Positions 8,130 to 17,679 of a DNA stretch of 64,000 nt are shown piece by piece. Origin of the DNA: Pseudooceanicola marinus (GTDB lineage Bacteria; Pseudomonadota; Alphaproteobacteria; Rhodobacterales; Rhodobacteraceae); NCBI RefSeq assembly GCF_002786295.1, contig NZ_PGTC01000024.1, forward strand, positions 124,001 to 188,000. Reading direction: 5' to 3'. The translations under genes were made by a program, and so were the position numbers. The notes under the pieces were generated by a model. It was not told where the DNA came from. It did no database searches and was given only the letters and a program-made list of their open reading frames with translations. Position 1 is the first letter of the stretch. Each line of letters begins with the position of its first letter.

Positions 8130-10117
8130 TCGCCGGCCTGCCCGAGCGAAGCCCACCACCGGACGCCACCCCGGCGCCCTTCACTTTCGGCCTGCCCCCC
8201 GTCGATCCATTGCGCCCCGGGCCGGTCTCCATAGCGGCCGCCGCGCCACCACGGAACGCCTCGGCCCGGGTGCCCGGCGCACCTCCACCACAGACCGAAC
8301 CAGCCGCAGACGGAGCTCCCCTCCGCCTGTCGCCGGTCGATCTGCCGCAAGGCCCGCCCGGGCGCGAGGATGTCGCGGAGACAGTCGAGACCCTGACCGC
8401 GCTTCCCGTCCCAAACCCGGAGACCGCACGCCTGACACGGGAGCTGGAAGAGAGCCTGCTGGCCGCCATCGGCAGTGCCGCAACCGAGGGGCTGCTGGCC
8501 CCCGACGCGCGCCAGGCTGCCGCGCTGAGCGAGGCACAGCGCCAGGTCACCGGCATCCTGGCCGATGGCATCAGCCCCGACCCGGGGCTGGCAGCCACCC
8601 CCAGCACCTTCGCGCCGGAGAATGCCGGCGGCGATGACCGCATCATCCTGTCCGGGAATCCCTGTGCCCTGCACATGCCACCGCTGGTCGCCATCGAGGA
8701 CCTGGATTTCCTGCGCGAACTTGCCCGGCTGCGCGCCGCCCTGACAGGAGAGTTCGACCGTGACGATGTCGCCGCATATCACGCGCTGGCGCAGCTCTAT
8801 CTCTCCCACGGATTCGGAGCCGAGGCGCGGCAGGTGCTGGATACGGTGCAGCAACCGCCACTGGAAGCGGCGGAAATGGCCTCGGTCGCGCGAATTCTCG
8901 AATATGGCCACGACCCTGAGCCCAGCCCCTTCGACGGGCGCCTGACCTGCAACACCGATGCCGCGCTCTGGGCCGCGCTGGCGCCGGACACGATCCCCCC
9001 TGGCAGCGACTTTGATGCCGCCGCGATCAAACGCAGCCTGATGGCAATGCCCGGGGCGCTCAAGGCGGTCACCGCGCCTTTGCTGGCCAATCGTTTCATG
9101 GCGGCGAAAGAAGAGGATTTCGCCCGGGACGTCCTGCGGATCGTGGAACGCGACCTGCTGGACACCTCGGCGCGGCAGGCCCTGGCCGCTGCCAAGCTGG
9201 CCAGTGGCGACGGCCCGCCCAATCGCGCCGACTTCGCGCCACTGATCGCCAGCAACAGCGACATCTCTCCCGAAGCGCTGTTGCACTACACCAATGAAAC
9301 CCTGGCCCATGACGGCCGCGTCGACACCGAGATCATCGGCCTTCTGGAAAGCTACCGCAGCCAGTACCGCGATGGCCCGCTGGCGACCGACCTGGCCCGC
9401 GCCGAGGTGCTGGCCCAGGCCGCGCTGGAGAACTTTCCAGCCGCCTTCACCCTGTACGAAAGCGAGCGTGACCGTTTCGATGAGGACACCCGGGCTGAAT
9501 TGACCGATGCCCTGGCCGAAGGCCTGGCCTCGACCGCCAGCGACGCCATCTTCACGCGCCTCTATTTCGCCCAAGGGCCTGAAATGGCCGAAACAGCAAG
9601 TCCTGACGCCACCAACGCCCTGGCGGCACGGCTGCTGGACCTGGGCCTGCCGGAGACCGCAGACGAGCTTCTGGTCGACGCCCCGCCGGCGAGATCAGAC
9701 GCGGAAGATGCGCGCCGCCTGCTGCTTGCGCAGGTCGCGCTGGACATGAACCTGCCGCGCAAGGCCGAGGCCGAGTTGGAAGGCCTGTCGAGCGCTGCGG
9801 CGGACAAGCTCCGCGCGGCCGCCCGCCTCGCGCGCGAGGATTTTGCGACCGCCCGAGCCCTCTATTCCGCTGCGGGCGAGGCGGAGGCAGCGATCGAGGC
9901 GGCCTGGCTGGCGCGCGACTGGCAGGCGCTGGCAGACGCCCAGGCAGAGAAGGCGCGCCTTGCCGAGGTGGTTCAGCAAACACCGGTGGATCTGCCCGAA
10001 CTTGGTCCGCCGACCCTGGCCGCCAGCCGGGAGGTTCTGGATCAGAGCGACGAGACACGTTCGGCCCTGCGCGACCTGCTGTCGACGCTGAACGTGCCTG
10101 ATCAGGTCGACCCCTGA
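7994..10117 (+). pseudogene. main part of the same frameshifted protein: Pro-rich linker plus TPR-like helical repeats
   Basis: The frame is open from 7994, but codons before about 8054 are probably not used; reading most likely enters here from the C8 tract at 8053-8060. The product has a Pro/Ala-rich linker (residues ~30-120), then a long all-helical region of short repeats (LARLRAALTGEFDRDDVAAYHA; QVALDMNLPRKAEAELEGL; ARLAREDFATARALYSAAGE) that looks like TPR or Sel1-type solenoid repeats. No catalytic motif is seen. It sits between motA and flhA, so a motor or basal-body role in the periplasm is likely, since the N-terminal part has a signal peptide. I do not recognise a named family. Confidence 0.72.
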
Positions 10118-10421
10118 ACCACTTCACCCGCAAGCCGCAGCGTTTCCCCGCGAGGCGGCGACCGGAATGAAAATCACCGGCAGGCGGAGACCAGTCTGGC
10201 CTCCGGTGCGGCACGGCCAAACCCGGTTGTCTTCGTCCCGGCGTCCCCTCGGCTTTGATGACGACACCGCACGGCAGGTTCATGCGTCCTTTGCCTGACA
10301 TGATGCCGCTTCCCGCAGCGCCATGCAGATCTTTGCGAAGCCTCAACCATTTCGCGGAATAAACGTCGGAACACACTTTGCCAGAATGGCCGGGGGCCGC
10401 CCCCGCAGGAAACAGGTCCGA
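10118..10421. other. 304-bp region upstream of flhA, no gene seen
   Basis: Between the large repeat protein and flhA no convincing reading frame is present. An in-frame ATG at 10323 would add 33 residues to FlhA but they do not resemble the family. I see no clear sigma-54 or CtrA element here. It may hold an flhA promoter. Confidence 0.4.
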
Positions 10422-12515
10422 ATGACCGCTGCCGCATCCCAGTCCCGCCCGCTGTTCCAGCCAACGATCCTGCTGGCTCTCGCGCTGATGGCGATCATCG
10501 TGATGATGATCCTGCCGGTTCCCGCTTTCATCCTGGATGTCGGGCTGGCGGCCAGTTTCGCCCTGGCCATCCTGATCTTCACCGTCACGCTCTTTGTCGA
10601 GAAACCTCTGGATTTCTCCGCCTTCCCGACGGTGTTGCTGGCCTCCCTCATGCTGCGGCTGTCGCTGAACGTCTCCTCTACCAAACTGATCATCGGCGAA
10701 GGACATACGGGAACGAATGCCGCCGGCGATGTGATCCAGGGTTTCGCCGATTTCGTCATGTCGGGGTCGGTCTTTCTTGGCCTGGTGGTTTTCGGCGTCC
10801 TGCTGATCGTTAATTTCATGGTGATCACGAAGGGCGCCGCCCGCATGGCCGAGGTCGGCGCGCGCTTCGCACTGGACGGCATGCCGGGCAAACAGCTGGC
10901 GATCGACAGCGACATGTCGGCGGGCGCCATCGACCACATCCAGGCCAAGGAACGGCGTGAACGGGAACAGTTGGAAACGACCTTCTTCGGCTCGCTTGAT
11001 GGGGCGTCCAAGTTCGTCAAGGGCGATGCGGTTGCCGGTCTCCTGATCACGCTGCTGAACCTTGTGGTCGGGCTGCTGATGGGGGTGATTGTCCACGGCA
11101 TGCCCCTGGGCGATGCTTTTGAAACCTATGCAATTCTCACGGTGGGCGACGGGCTGGTGACGCAGATCCCGGCGGTCATCATCTCCATCGCCTCCGCGCT
11201 TCTGCTGGCCCGCGGCGGGGCCATCGGCGCCACCGACATGGCCCTGATGGGCCAACTGGGTCGTCACCCCGCGGCGCTGGCAACCGTCGCGGTCCTGATG
11301 CTGCTCTTCGGCTTTGTGCCTGGGCTGCCCTTCGTGCCCTTCGTCCTGGGCGGGCTGGTGCTGGCCGGCGCGGCGGCGGCCGTGCGCCAGGCACGGACCC
11401 GCGCGGAAGAAGCCGCGAAGGATCCGGAGGACGCGGCCCCCAAGGCGCGCCAGAAATCGCTCGGCGACACGCTGGACCTCGACGACATCCACGTCGAGTT
11501 TGCCCCCGATCTGGTGAACATGGTGCTGGATCCCGGCACCGGCCTGGATGCGCGGATCGAGAACATGCGCCTTCACGTGGCGGAGAGCTACGGGCTGATC
11601 CTGCCCGAGATCCGGCTCACGGACGATCCCGCCTTGCCTTCGGGCAGCTACGTCATTCGCATCCAGGGGGTCGAACAGGCCCGCGCCATCCTGCGCCCCT
11701 CTCGCGTGCTGGCCCTGACCGACGGACGCGGCGGCCCGGCCGGTGAGGAGGTGAAGGAGCCGGTCTACGGCGCCCCCGCCCGCTGGATCGACCAGTCAGC
11801 CCAGGATGACGCCGCCCTTTCCGGTCTGACGCTGGTCACCCCGACCGAGGTCCTCGCGACCCACCTGCTGGAAACCATCAAGCGCAACTTCGCCCGCCTG
11901 CTGACGATGAGGTCCCTGCGCCGCCTGCTGGAGGAGATGACGAACCTCACCGATGCGCGGCGAGCCGAGGCCAACCGCAAGCTGCTGGATGAGCTGATCC
12001 CCGACAAGGTGCCGCTGGATCTGCTGCATCAGGTGCTGCGTCTCCTGGTCGGCGAACAGGTGTCGATCCGCAACCTCCCCCTGATCCTGGAGGCGGTCGG
12101 GGAACTGCGCCAGGTCACCCAGCAGCCCGAAGCCATCTGCGAACACGTCCGCCACCGCCTGGGGTTCCAGCTGATTGCCGACCTCAGGCGCGAGGACGGC
12201 ACCGTGCCGTTGATTCAACTGGCGCCGGAATGGGAAGACATCTTTGCCACTTACCAGATGGAACGGGACCGCGGTGTCGTCGACGTGGCGCTGCCGCCCG
12301 ACATCTTCAACCGCCTGGTCACGGCGATCTCCACAGCCCTGTCGGAGGCCTCCGAGCAGGGCATCCACCCGGCGCTGATCACCTCCACGCAGCGGCGCCG
12401 GTTCTTGCGCATGGCCCTGACGGCGCGTGGCATCACCAACCCGGTGTTGTCCTTCGAGGAGATCGGCATAGACGCCCGCCCAGCCCTCATTTCTGTGGTG
12501 CCCGCCGATGAATGA
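10422..12515 (+). CDS. flhA: flagellar type III export protein FlhA
   Basis: FlhA is the export gate component whose cytoplasmic ring receives substrates and chaperones. The ATG at 10422 gives 697 residues, the usual length. The first half has about eight membrane helices (MAIIVMMILPVPAFILDVGL; PLDFSAFPTVLLASLMLRL). The conserved FHIPEP-type loop region (FALDGMPGKQLAIDSDMSAG and the following charged residues) is clear. The C-terminal cytoplasmic domain contains IRITDD-like and LPEIRLTDDPALPSGSYVIR segments. A purine-rich sequence precedes the chosen start. The stop overlaps fliR by eight bases. Confidence 0.96.
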   Translation: MTAAASQSRPLFQPTILLALALMAIIVMMILPVPAFILDVGLAASFALAILIFTVTLFVEKPLDFSAFPTVLLASLMLRLSLNVSSTKLIIGEGHTGTNAAGDVIQGFADFVMSGSVFLGLVVFGVLLIVNFMVITKGAARMAEVGARFALDGMPGKQLAIDSDMSAGAIDHIQAKERREREQLETTFFGSLDGASKFVKGDAVAGLLITLLNLVVGLLMGVIVHGMPLGDAFETYAILTVGDGLVTQIPAVIISIASALLLARGGAIGATDMALMGQLGRHPAALATVAVLMLLFGFVPGLPFVPFVLGGLVLAGAAAAVRQARTRAEEAAKDPEDAAPKARQKSLGDTLDLDDIHVEFAPDLVNMVLDPGTGLDARIENMRLHVAESYGLILPEIRLTDDPALPSGSYVIRIQGVEQARAILRPSRVLALTDGRGGPAGEEVKEPVYGAPARWIDQSAQDDAALSGLTLVTPTEVLATHLLETIKRNFARLLTMRSLRRLLEEMTNLTDARRAEANRKLLDELIPDKVPLDLLHQVLRLLVGEQVSIRNLPLILEAVGELRQVTQQPEAICEHVRHRLGFQLIADLRREDGTVPLIQLAPEWEDIFATYQMERDRGVVDVALPPDIFNRLVTAISTALSEASEQGIHPALITSTQRRRFLRMALTARGITNPVLSFEEIGIDARPALISVVPADE

Positions 12516-13272
12516 GGCCGCAGCAGAGGCCCTGGCCATGATCCGTACCCAGGGCTGGGCGGCGCTGATCGTCTTCCTGCGGGTCGCTGCGGTCACCTCC
12601 TTCCTGCCGGGCTTCGGGGAACAGTCGGTGCCCATGCGGATCAAGCTGGCGATCGCCCTCGCCCTCACCGCGATCGTCCTCTCGGCCCGGCCCGCCCTGC
12701 CGCCGACACCGCCTAGCCTCGGCGCGCTGGCCCATTTCCTCGGCACCGAAACCGTCGCCGGTCTCGCCCTCGGCGTGGGCCTGCGACTGTTCCTGCTGGC
12801 GCTGCAAACCACGGGATCGATGATCGCCCAGGCTACCTCGCTCAGCCAGATCCTGGGCCCGATGGTGATCGAACCAATGCCCGCCATCGGCAACATCCTG
12901 GTGGTCGGCGGCCTGGCCCTGGCGATGATCCTCGGGCTGCACGTGCACGCGGTGCTCTACCTGCTGATCTCCTACGAGGCGATGCCGGCCGGCAGCTGGC
13001 CGGCAGCGGCGGACCTCGCGCAATGGGGCACGGCGCTGGTCGCCCGGGTCTTCCGCCTGGCGTTTTCCCTGGCCGCCCCCTTCATCATCATCTCGGTCAT
13101 CTACAACCTGACCCTCGGCGTCATCAACCGCGCGATGCCACAGCTGATGGTGGCCTTCGTCGGCGCCCCGGTCATCACCTTCGGCGGCATCGCCCTTCTG
13201 CTATTGCTGGCGCAGACGCTGCTGACAACCTGGGCCGAGGGGCTGTTCGGCTTCCTCCTGGCCCCGTTCTGA
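12508..13272 (+). CDS. fliR: flagellar export gate protein FliR
   Basis: The 254-residue membrane protein has about six hydrophobic helices and the conserved early segment FLRVAAVTSFLPGFGEQSVPMRIKLAIAL. Further FliR traits are the QTTGSMIAQATSLSQ loop and VIYNLTLGVINRAMPQLMVAFVGAP. FliR completes the FliP5-FliQ4-FliR1 export pore. It overlaps flhA and is followed 13 bp later by flhB, an order (flhA-fliR-flhB) typical of alphaproteobacterial flagellar clusters. Confidence 0.95.
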   Translation: MNEAAAEALAMIRTQGWAALIVFLRVAAVTSFLPGFGEQSVPMRIKLAIALALTAIVLSARPALPPTPPSLGALAHFLGTETVAGLALGVGLRLFLLALQTTGSMIAQATSLSQILGPMVIEPMPAIGNILVVGGLALAMILGLHVHAVLYLLISYEAMPAGSWPAAADLAQWGTALVARVFRLAFSLAAPFIIISVIYNLTLGVINRAMPQLMVAFVGAPVITFGGIALLLLLAQTLLTTWAEGLFGFLLAPF

Positions 13273-13285
13273 GCGGGGGGCGGAG

Positions 13286-14374
13286 ATGGCGGAAAGCGAA
13301 CAGCAAAGCGGCGAGAAACCGCATGAGCCGACACAGCGCAAGCTGGACAAGGCCCGCGAGAAGGGTGAGGTGCCCCGCTCGAACGACCTGTCGACGGCCG
13401 CGGCCTACGGCGGGCTTTGCCTCGCCGCGATGGCCGTGGGCCCCGCGGCCCTGCCGGGGCTGGGGGCCACGATGCAGACCCTCGTCGACCGCCCAGAGGC
13501 CCTGGCCCCGCTCTTCTTCGACGGCCCCGGCGCCACGATCACCGGCGGCCTGATGGGCGCGGTCACCCTGGCCATCCTGCCCTTTTTCGTCGCCCCCGCC
13601 GTGGCTGCCCTGGCCACGATCATCGCGCAGCGCGCCTTCGTCGTCTCGGGCGAAAAACTGCGCCCGAAACTCTCACGCATCTCGATCATCAAGAACGCCG
13701 GCAACAAGTTCGGCCGCACTGGCCTGTTCGAGTTCTTCAAGAGCTTCGCGAAACTGCTCATCTACTCGCTCGTGCTGTTCCTCTTCGTCTCGGCCAAGCT
13801 GCCCGAGATGGCGCAAACCCTTCTGCTGGAACCGGGAATCGCCGTGGCAACCCTGGCCCGGCTCTGTGTCGAGTTCCTCTCCCTCGTCTTTGTCATCGCG
13901 CTGATCATCGGCGGCATCGACGTGCTCTGGCAACGGGCCGAGCACATGCGCCGCAACCGCATGACCGACAAGGAAATCCGTGACGAGGTGAAGGACTCCG
14001 AGGGCGACCCCTACATGAAGCAACAGCGCCGCGCCCGCGGTGAACAGATCGCAAGGGCGCAGATGATGGCCGATGTGCCGCGCGCCGATGTCGTCATCGT
14101 GAACCCCAGCCACTACGCGGTCGCTCTGGCCTGGGACCGCAGCCCGGGCAGCGCGCCCGTCTGTGTCGCCAAGGGTGTGGACGAGGTCGCCCTGGCCATC
14201 CGCCGCATCGCCACCGAGGCGGGCGTGCCGATTCACAGCGATCCGCCCACGGCCCGCCGCCTTCATGCAGAAACCGAGGTCGGAGCGCAGATCGCCCCGG
14301 CCGACTACCGCGCCGTCGCGGCCGCGATCCGTTTCGCGGACCAGATGCGGCGCAAAGCGAAAGGAACGATTTAA
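13286..14374 (+). CDS. flhB: flagellar export switch protein FlhB
   Basis: FlhB switches export specificity from hook to filament after self-cleavage. This 362-residue protein has the N-terminal EKPHEPTQRKLDKAREKGEVPRS signature, four membrane helices, the linker with KEIRDEVKDSEGDP, and a C-terminal domain with the cleavage motif as NPSH at residues 273-276. The usual sequence is NPTH, so Thr is replaced by Ser here. The motif is followed by the normal YAVAL. A good GGCGGAG ribosome site precedes the ATG. The TAA stop shares its last A with the next start. Confidence 0.96.
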   Translation: MAESEQQSGEKPHEPTQRKLDKAREKGEVPRSNDLSTAAAYGGLCLAAMAVGPAALPGLGATMQTLVDRPEALAPLFFDGPGATITGGLMGAVTLAILPFFVAPAVAALATIIAQRAFVVSGEKLRPKLSRISIIKNAGNKFGRTGLFEFFKSFAKLLIYSLVLFLFVSAKLPEMAQTLLLEPGIAVATLARLCVEFLSLVFVIALIIGGIDVLWQRAEHMRRNRMTDKEIRDEVKDSEGDPYMKQQRRARGEQIARAQMMADVPRADVVIVNPSHYAVALAWDRSPGSAPVCVAKGVDEVALAIRRIATEAGVPIHSDPPTARRLHAETEVGAQIAPADYRAVAAAIRFADQMRRKAKGTI

Positions 14375-14838
14375 TGCCCCTCTCCCGAAAGACAAAGGCG
14401 CTGGAACCCATCGCCGAAGCAACCTCCATGGCCTTCGAGACCGAGCTTATGCAGCTGCGCCGGATCGCTGCACGCGAACGCCAGTTGCGCCTGTCGCTTG
14501 AGGCGCTGGAGAAACGCGCGGCGGACCGGTTCCTCGACCAGGTCGACGAGCTGTCGGGAAGCGATCTGACCTTTGCCGACGGTCAGGACCGCGCCTGGCG
14601 CGACTGGATCTCCACCCGTCGCAGCAACCTGCAGGCCGAACTTGCCCTCGTCCTGGCCGACAAGAGCGAGCGCATGGGCCAGCTGACCCGCGCATTGGGG
14701 CGCCGCGATATCGCCGCCCGGCTCCATGGTGCCAGCCTCAGCGTGGATCGCCGCGCGGCCTTGGCCCGCGAGCTGGCGGGGCTTCAGGATCTGGCTGTTC
14801 TATTGAAGGGCCGCGCCCGGCAGGATCGCCTCAACTAA
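14374..14838 (+). CDS. helical flagellar-operon protein, possible FliJ-like
   Basis: This 154-residue protein starts with the last base of the flhB stop (TAATG), so it is translationally coupled. It is almost entirely helical and charged (LRRIAARERQLRLSLEALEKRAADRFLDQ; SNLQAELALVLADKSERMGQL), with no membrane segment. The composition and size resemble FliJ, the coiled-coil stalk of the export ATPase, which is otherwise absent from the window. There is no sequence motif that proves it. Call it a hypothetical flagellar protein with FliJ as a working idea. Confidence 0.68.
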   Translation: MPLSRKTKALEPIAEATSMAFETELMQLRRIAARERQLRLSLEALEKRAADRFLDQVDELSGSDLTFADGQDRAWRDWISTRRSNLQAELALVLADKSERMGQLTRALGRRDIAARLHGASLSVDRRAALARELAGLQDLAVLLKGRARQDRLN

Positions 14839-15178
14839 CCAGAAGAGGATCGCGACAGGGGACGCCCCATTTCGGAGGAGGCCCGATCGGGCCCCTGCCG
14901 CGCCTCGGTCATTCCGGGGCGGGGTGATGATGCCAACTTCGGGCGCCTGATCTCAAGCTCTGAAAATCGCGGGTTTGCTGCTCCCGAACCGACGCCAAGC
15001 CTATGTCAGGTGTTCGATCAAGCCGGGACCCTCGCGGCACCCCTGACCGGCCGACGACGCCGAGTATTCAATGCCAAAGGACTTGGACAGGCCTGTTTCG
15101 ATGAGGGCCGCAGCAAGGTCTGGCTATGAGGAGAGCGCGGACCGGACAGGCCGGCGTTCGTGGGCCAGAGCGTCTTGG
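14839..15178. other. 340-bp convergent intergenic region, no gene seen
   Basis: This lies between the plus-strand flhB unit and the minus-strand fliL2-flgH unit. I find no coding pattern. A perfect 14-bp palindrome GGCCCGATCGGGCC at 14880-14893 could be part of a two-way terminator but has no U-tract. Confidence 0.4.
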
Positions 15179-15679
15179 CTAGGCATCCTGACGGGCGATG
15201 TCGGTGATCAATACATCCGACACGGTCGGCCCCAGAACCTTTCGCGCCACGCCGAACAACGCCGCGCGCAGCACGTCCAGGTTGTTGGAATTGGTAAAGG
15301 CCCCGTCGAATCCCCCCACGTTGGCATGGTCGAACATGACCTGCAGGAAGGCGTCGCGCAGCTTCGGCTCCCGCGCGTAGACGAGTTCCTGGCCCCCCAG
15401 CTCCACCTCCAGGCTGATCGACATCACGACCAGGGCACCGATCTTCTCATCCGTGATGACCGGGATGATGAACTGGTTGTTCATCTTGACGTACTCCCGA
15501 TCGGTCAACTCCTCCTCCGGCGGCGCGGCCGTGGGCTCCGCCATCTCTTCGGCAGGCGCCTCCATGCCCTCCGCGCCATCTTCGGCCGGCGCCTCGGGCG
15601 CGGGACGCAGCATCAGACCGGCGCCGGCGCCGCCACCGATCCCCAGGACAATCAGCAGGATTGGGAGGAGTTTTTTCAT
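15179..15679 (-). CDS. second FliL-like flagellar protein
   Basis: The 166-residue protein has a short basic start, one membrane helix (LLPILLIVLGIGGGAGAGLML), an acidic Glu/Ala/Pro-rich linker and a periplasmic domain with FliL-like features (YVKMNNQFIIPVITDEK; LRDAFLQVMFDHANVGGF; VLGPTVSDVLITDIARQ). It follows flgH on the same strand and is the last gene of the flgB-to-flgH unit. It is a divergent paralogue of the fliL at 5199-5696. The two may act at different sites of the basal body; that is inference. Confidence 0.8.
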   Translation of the reverse strand: MKKLLPILLIVLGIGGGAGAGLMLRPAPEAPAEDGAEGMEAPAEEMAEPTAAPPEEELTDREYVKMNNQFIIPVITDEKIGALVVMSISLEVELGGQELVYAREPKLRDAFLQVMFDHANVGGFDGAFTNSNNLDVLRAALFGVARKVLGPTVSDVLITDIARQDA

Positions 15680-15688
15680 CGGTCCGCC

Positions 15689-16432
15689 TCAGAACGGCAG
15701 CACGCGATCCAGCACTTGCTGGCCGATGCGCGGTTGCTGCATGTCGGTGATCTGGCCGCGCCCGCCGTAGCTGACACGGGCGGAGGCGATCTTGTCATAG
15801 GTGATCTCGTTCTGGCGCGAGATATCCTCGGGCCGGACATAGCCCGACACGAGCAGTTCGCGCAGTTCGAAGTTGACCCTCACCTCCTGGTTGCCGGAGA
15901 TTGCCAGCACCCCGTTGGGCAGCACGTCGACCACCGTCGCGGCGACCCGCAGGGTCAGCTGCTCGTTGCGGCTGACGGAGCCATCGCCGGAATGCGACGA
16001 CGTGCTGTCGACCGAGACCGCGTTGTCGTAGGAGGCCCCGTCGGGCAGCAGCCCGCTCAGCCTTTGGGGAATGCCCAGAAGTTGCGGCACGCCAAGGTTG
16101 TTGGCCCCGGAGCGCGAACGGTCGGTGGAGTTCGAGATCGCAGCACTTTCGTCGATCTCGATCACGACAGTCAGGATGTCGCCCTCGCTCATCGCGCGCC
16201 GGTCACCCAGCAGGGACCCACGGTCGCGCCGCCAGAGAGAGGCCTCCGGCAGTTCATTGCCGTATGGAGAATACACCAGATCGGCCCCCTTCCGGGCCGG
16301 ATCCATCATCGCGCGATACTCAGGCGTATGTATATCCGGAGAGAAATTCGGCGGTTTGCCCAGATGAGACCGGTCGATGCAGCCCGACAGGGCCAGTGCG
16401 GCAAGGGCGAGGGGCAGCAGGGAACGGGTCAT
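15689..16432 (-). CDS. flgH: flagellar L-ring protein FlgH
   Basis: FlgH forms the outer-membrane L ring. The 247-residue precursor has a lipoprotein signal with lipobox LSGC near residue 18. The family block GSLLGDRRAMSEGDILTVVIEIDESAAISN is followed by NVLPNGVLAI-type strands (here DVLPNGVLAISGNQEVRVNFE) and GYVRPEDISRQNEITYDKIASARVSYGGRG. It overlaps flgA by four bases. The partner P-ring gene flgI is not in the window. Confidence 0.96.
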   Translation of the reverse strand: MTRSLLPLALAALALSGCIDRSHLGKPPNFSPDIHTPEYRAMMDPARKGADLVYSPYGNELPEASLWRRDRGSLLGDRRAMSEGDILTVVIEIDESAAISNSTDRSRSGANNLGVPQLLGIPQRLSGLLPDGASYDNAVSVDSTSSHSGDGSVSRNEQLTLRVAATVVDVLPNGVLAISGNQEVRVNFELRELLVSGYVRPEDISRQNEITYDKIASARVSYGGRGQITDMQQPRIGQQVLDRVLPF

Positions 16433-16863
16433 TGCACTTTCACACTTCCATCAGGCTGGATCCGGCCGCTGATCGTCTGCCGGGACGAGAGGTTCATCAC
16501 GCGGATCGTCTCTCCGGCGCCCCCGCGGCCAAGGGCGCGGCCTTCGGCAGTGATGAGCAGCCCGTCCCGGTCATAGGTCAGGCTGACGATGCCATTGCGT
16601 TCCACCAGGGCCGGCGGACCGAGGTTGCCCGGCAGGATGGGGCGTCCCGCGTAGATGGTGACGCGGGTTTCCATGCCCACCACGCCATCGGCGGAGGTCA
16701 GCGCGCCAGGCACCTGGATGTCGCGCAGGGCGATATCGAGGGGCGTCAGTACCGTCTGTGGTCGCAGGTTGCGCGCCGCCACGAGCGTCTCGGCCCGAAC
16801 CGCCGTTCCGGTCAGGCAAAGCGCCAGACACAGCCCGGCCAATATCCGCGGCGACCCGGTCAT
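16429..16863 (-). CDS. flgA: flagellar P-ring assembly chaperone FlgA
   Basis: This 144-residue secreted protein has a signal peptide (ILAGLCLALCLTGTAVRA) and an SAF-type domain: VAARNLRPQTVLTPLDIALRDI, then MNLSSRQTISGRIQPDGSVKV at the end, diagnostic of FlgA. FlgA assists assembly of the P ring in the periplasm. It is shorter than the enteric protein and corresponds to its C-terminal domain, as is usual in alphaproteobacteria. Its start overlaps the flgG stop by one base. Confidence 0.93.
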   Translation of the reverse strand: MTGSPRILAGLCLALCLTGTAVRAETLVAARNLRPQTVLTPLDIALRDIQVPGALTSADGVVGMETRVTIYAGRPILPGNLGPPALVERNGIVSLTYDRDGLLITAEGRALGRGGAGETIRVMNLSSRQTISGRIQPDGSVKVQ

Positions 16864-17648
16864 CAGCGCACGGCCGCCGTCGCACCCAGCATCTGATCCG
16901 CGGCCGAAATCACCTTGGAGTTCAGCTCATAACCGCGCTGCGCCTCGATCAGCTCGGTGATCTCGCGCACCGGATCGACGGTGCTTTCCTCCAGATAGCG
17001 CTGGCGCAGGGCGCCCAGCCCGTCGAGGCCAGGCGTGGTGATAACCGCAGCCCCCGAGGCCTCGGTTTCGACGAAGAGGTTCGAGCCGATCGCCTCCAGG
17101 CCCTTGGGATTGGTGAAACCGGCCAGCGAGAACTGGCCCAGAAGCTGCGGCTGGGTCGCGTCGTTGAAGAAGGCATAGACCTCCCCATCGGCATTGATCG
17201 AGATGGAGCGCGCATCTTCGGGGATCGTGATCTCCGGCGCGACGGGGTAGCCGTCCGAGGTGACGATCAGCCCTTCGCCCGTCTGCTTCAGCCCGCCATC
17301 GCGGGTATAGGCGGCCTGGCCCGAGGGCAGGGTCACCTCGAAATAGCCGCGCCCCTCGATCGCGATATCCAGATCCCCACCCGTGGCGCCCGAAGGCCCC
17401 TGCGCCAGCAGCATGCTGACCGAGGTCGGGCGCACCCCGAGGCCCAGCTGGATCCCGGTGGGCAGGACCGTCCCGTCCGAGGCATTGACCGTGCCGGCGC
17501 GGGCGAACTGCTGGTAATGCAGGTCGGCGAACTCGGCCCGGCGGGCGTTGTAGCCCGTGGTCGACATGTTCGCGAGGTTCTGCGAGATGGTTTCCACCCG
17601 CATCTGCTGCGCGGCCATACCGGTGGCGGCGATTTTCAACGCTCTCAT
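16863..17648 (-). CDS. flgG: flagellar distal rod protein FlgG
   Basis: The 261-residue rod protein has the N-terminal heptad motif (LKIAATGMAAQQMRVETISQNLANMSTTGYNARRAEF), the FlgG-specific QLGLGVRP and GDLDIAIEGRGYFEV blocks, and the C-terminal rod signature ITELIEAQRGYELNSKVISAADQML. FlgG makes the distal rod that passes through the P and L rings. It sits directly downstream of flgF on the minus strand, the standard order. Confidence 0.97.
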   Translation of the reverse strand: MRALKIAATGMAAQQMRVETISQNLANMSTTGYNARRAEFADLHYQQFARAGTVNASDGTVLPTGIQLGLGVRPTSVSMLLAQGPSGATGGDLDIAIEGRGYFEVTLPSGQAAYTRDGGLKQTGEGLIVTSDGYPVAPEITIPEDARSISINADGEVYAFFNDATQPQLLGQFSLAGFTNPKGLEAIGSNLFVETEASGAAVITTPGLDGLGALRQRYLEESTVDPVREITELIEAQRGYELNSKVISAADQMLGATAAVR

Positions 17649-17679
17649 TGCGTCATCCTTTCCGTGTCATGGCGACAGC

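Noticed and set aside
14880..14893. Palindrome GGCCCGATCGGGCC
   Set aside because: Perfect but GC-only, without U-tract or partner; not called as a terminator or operator.
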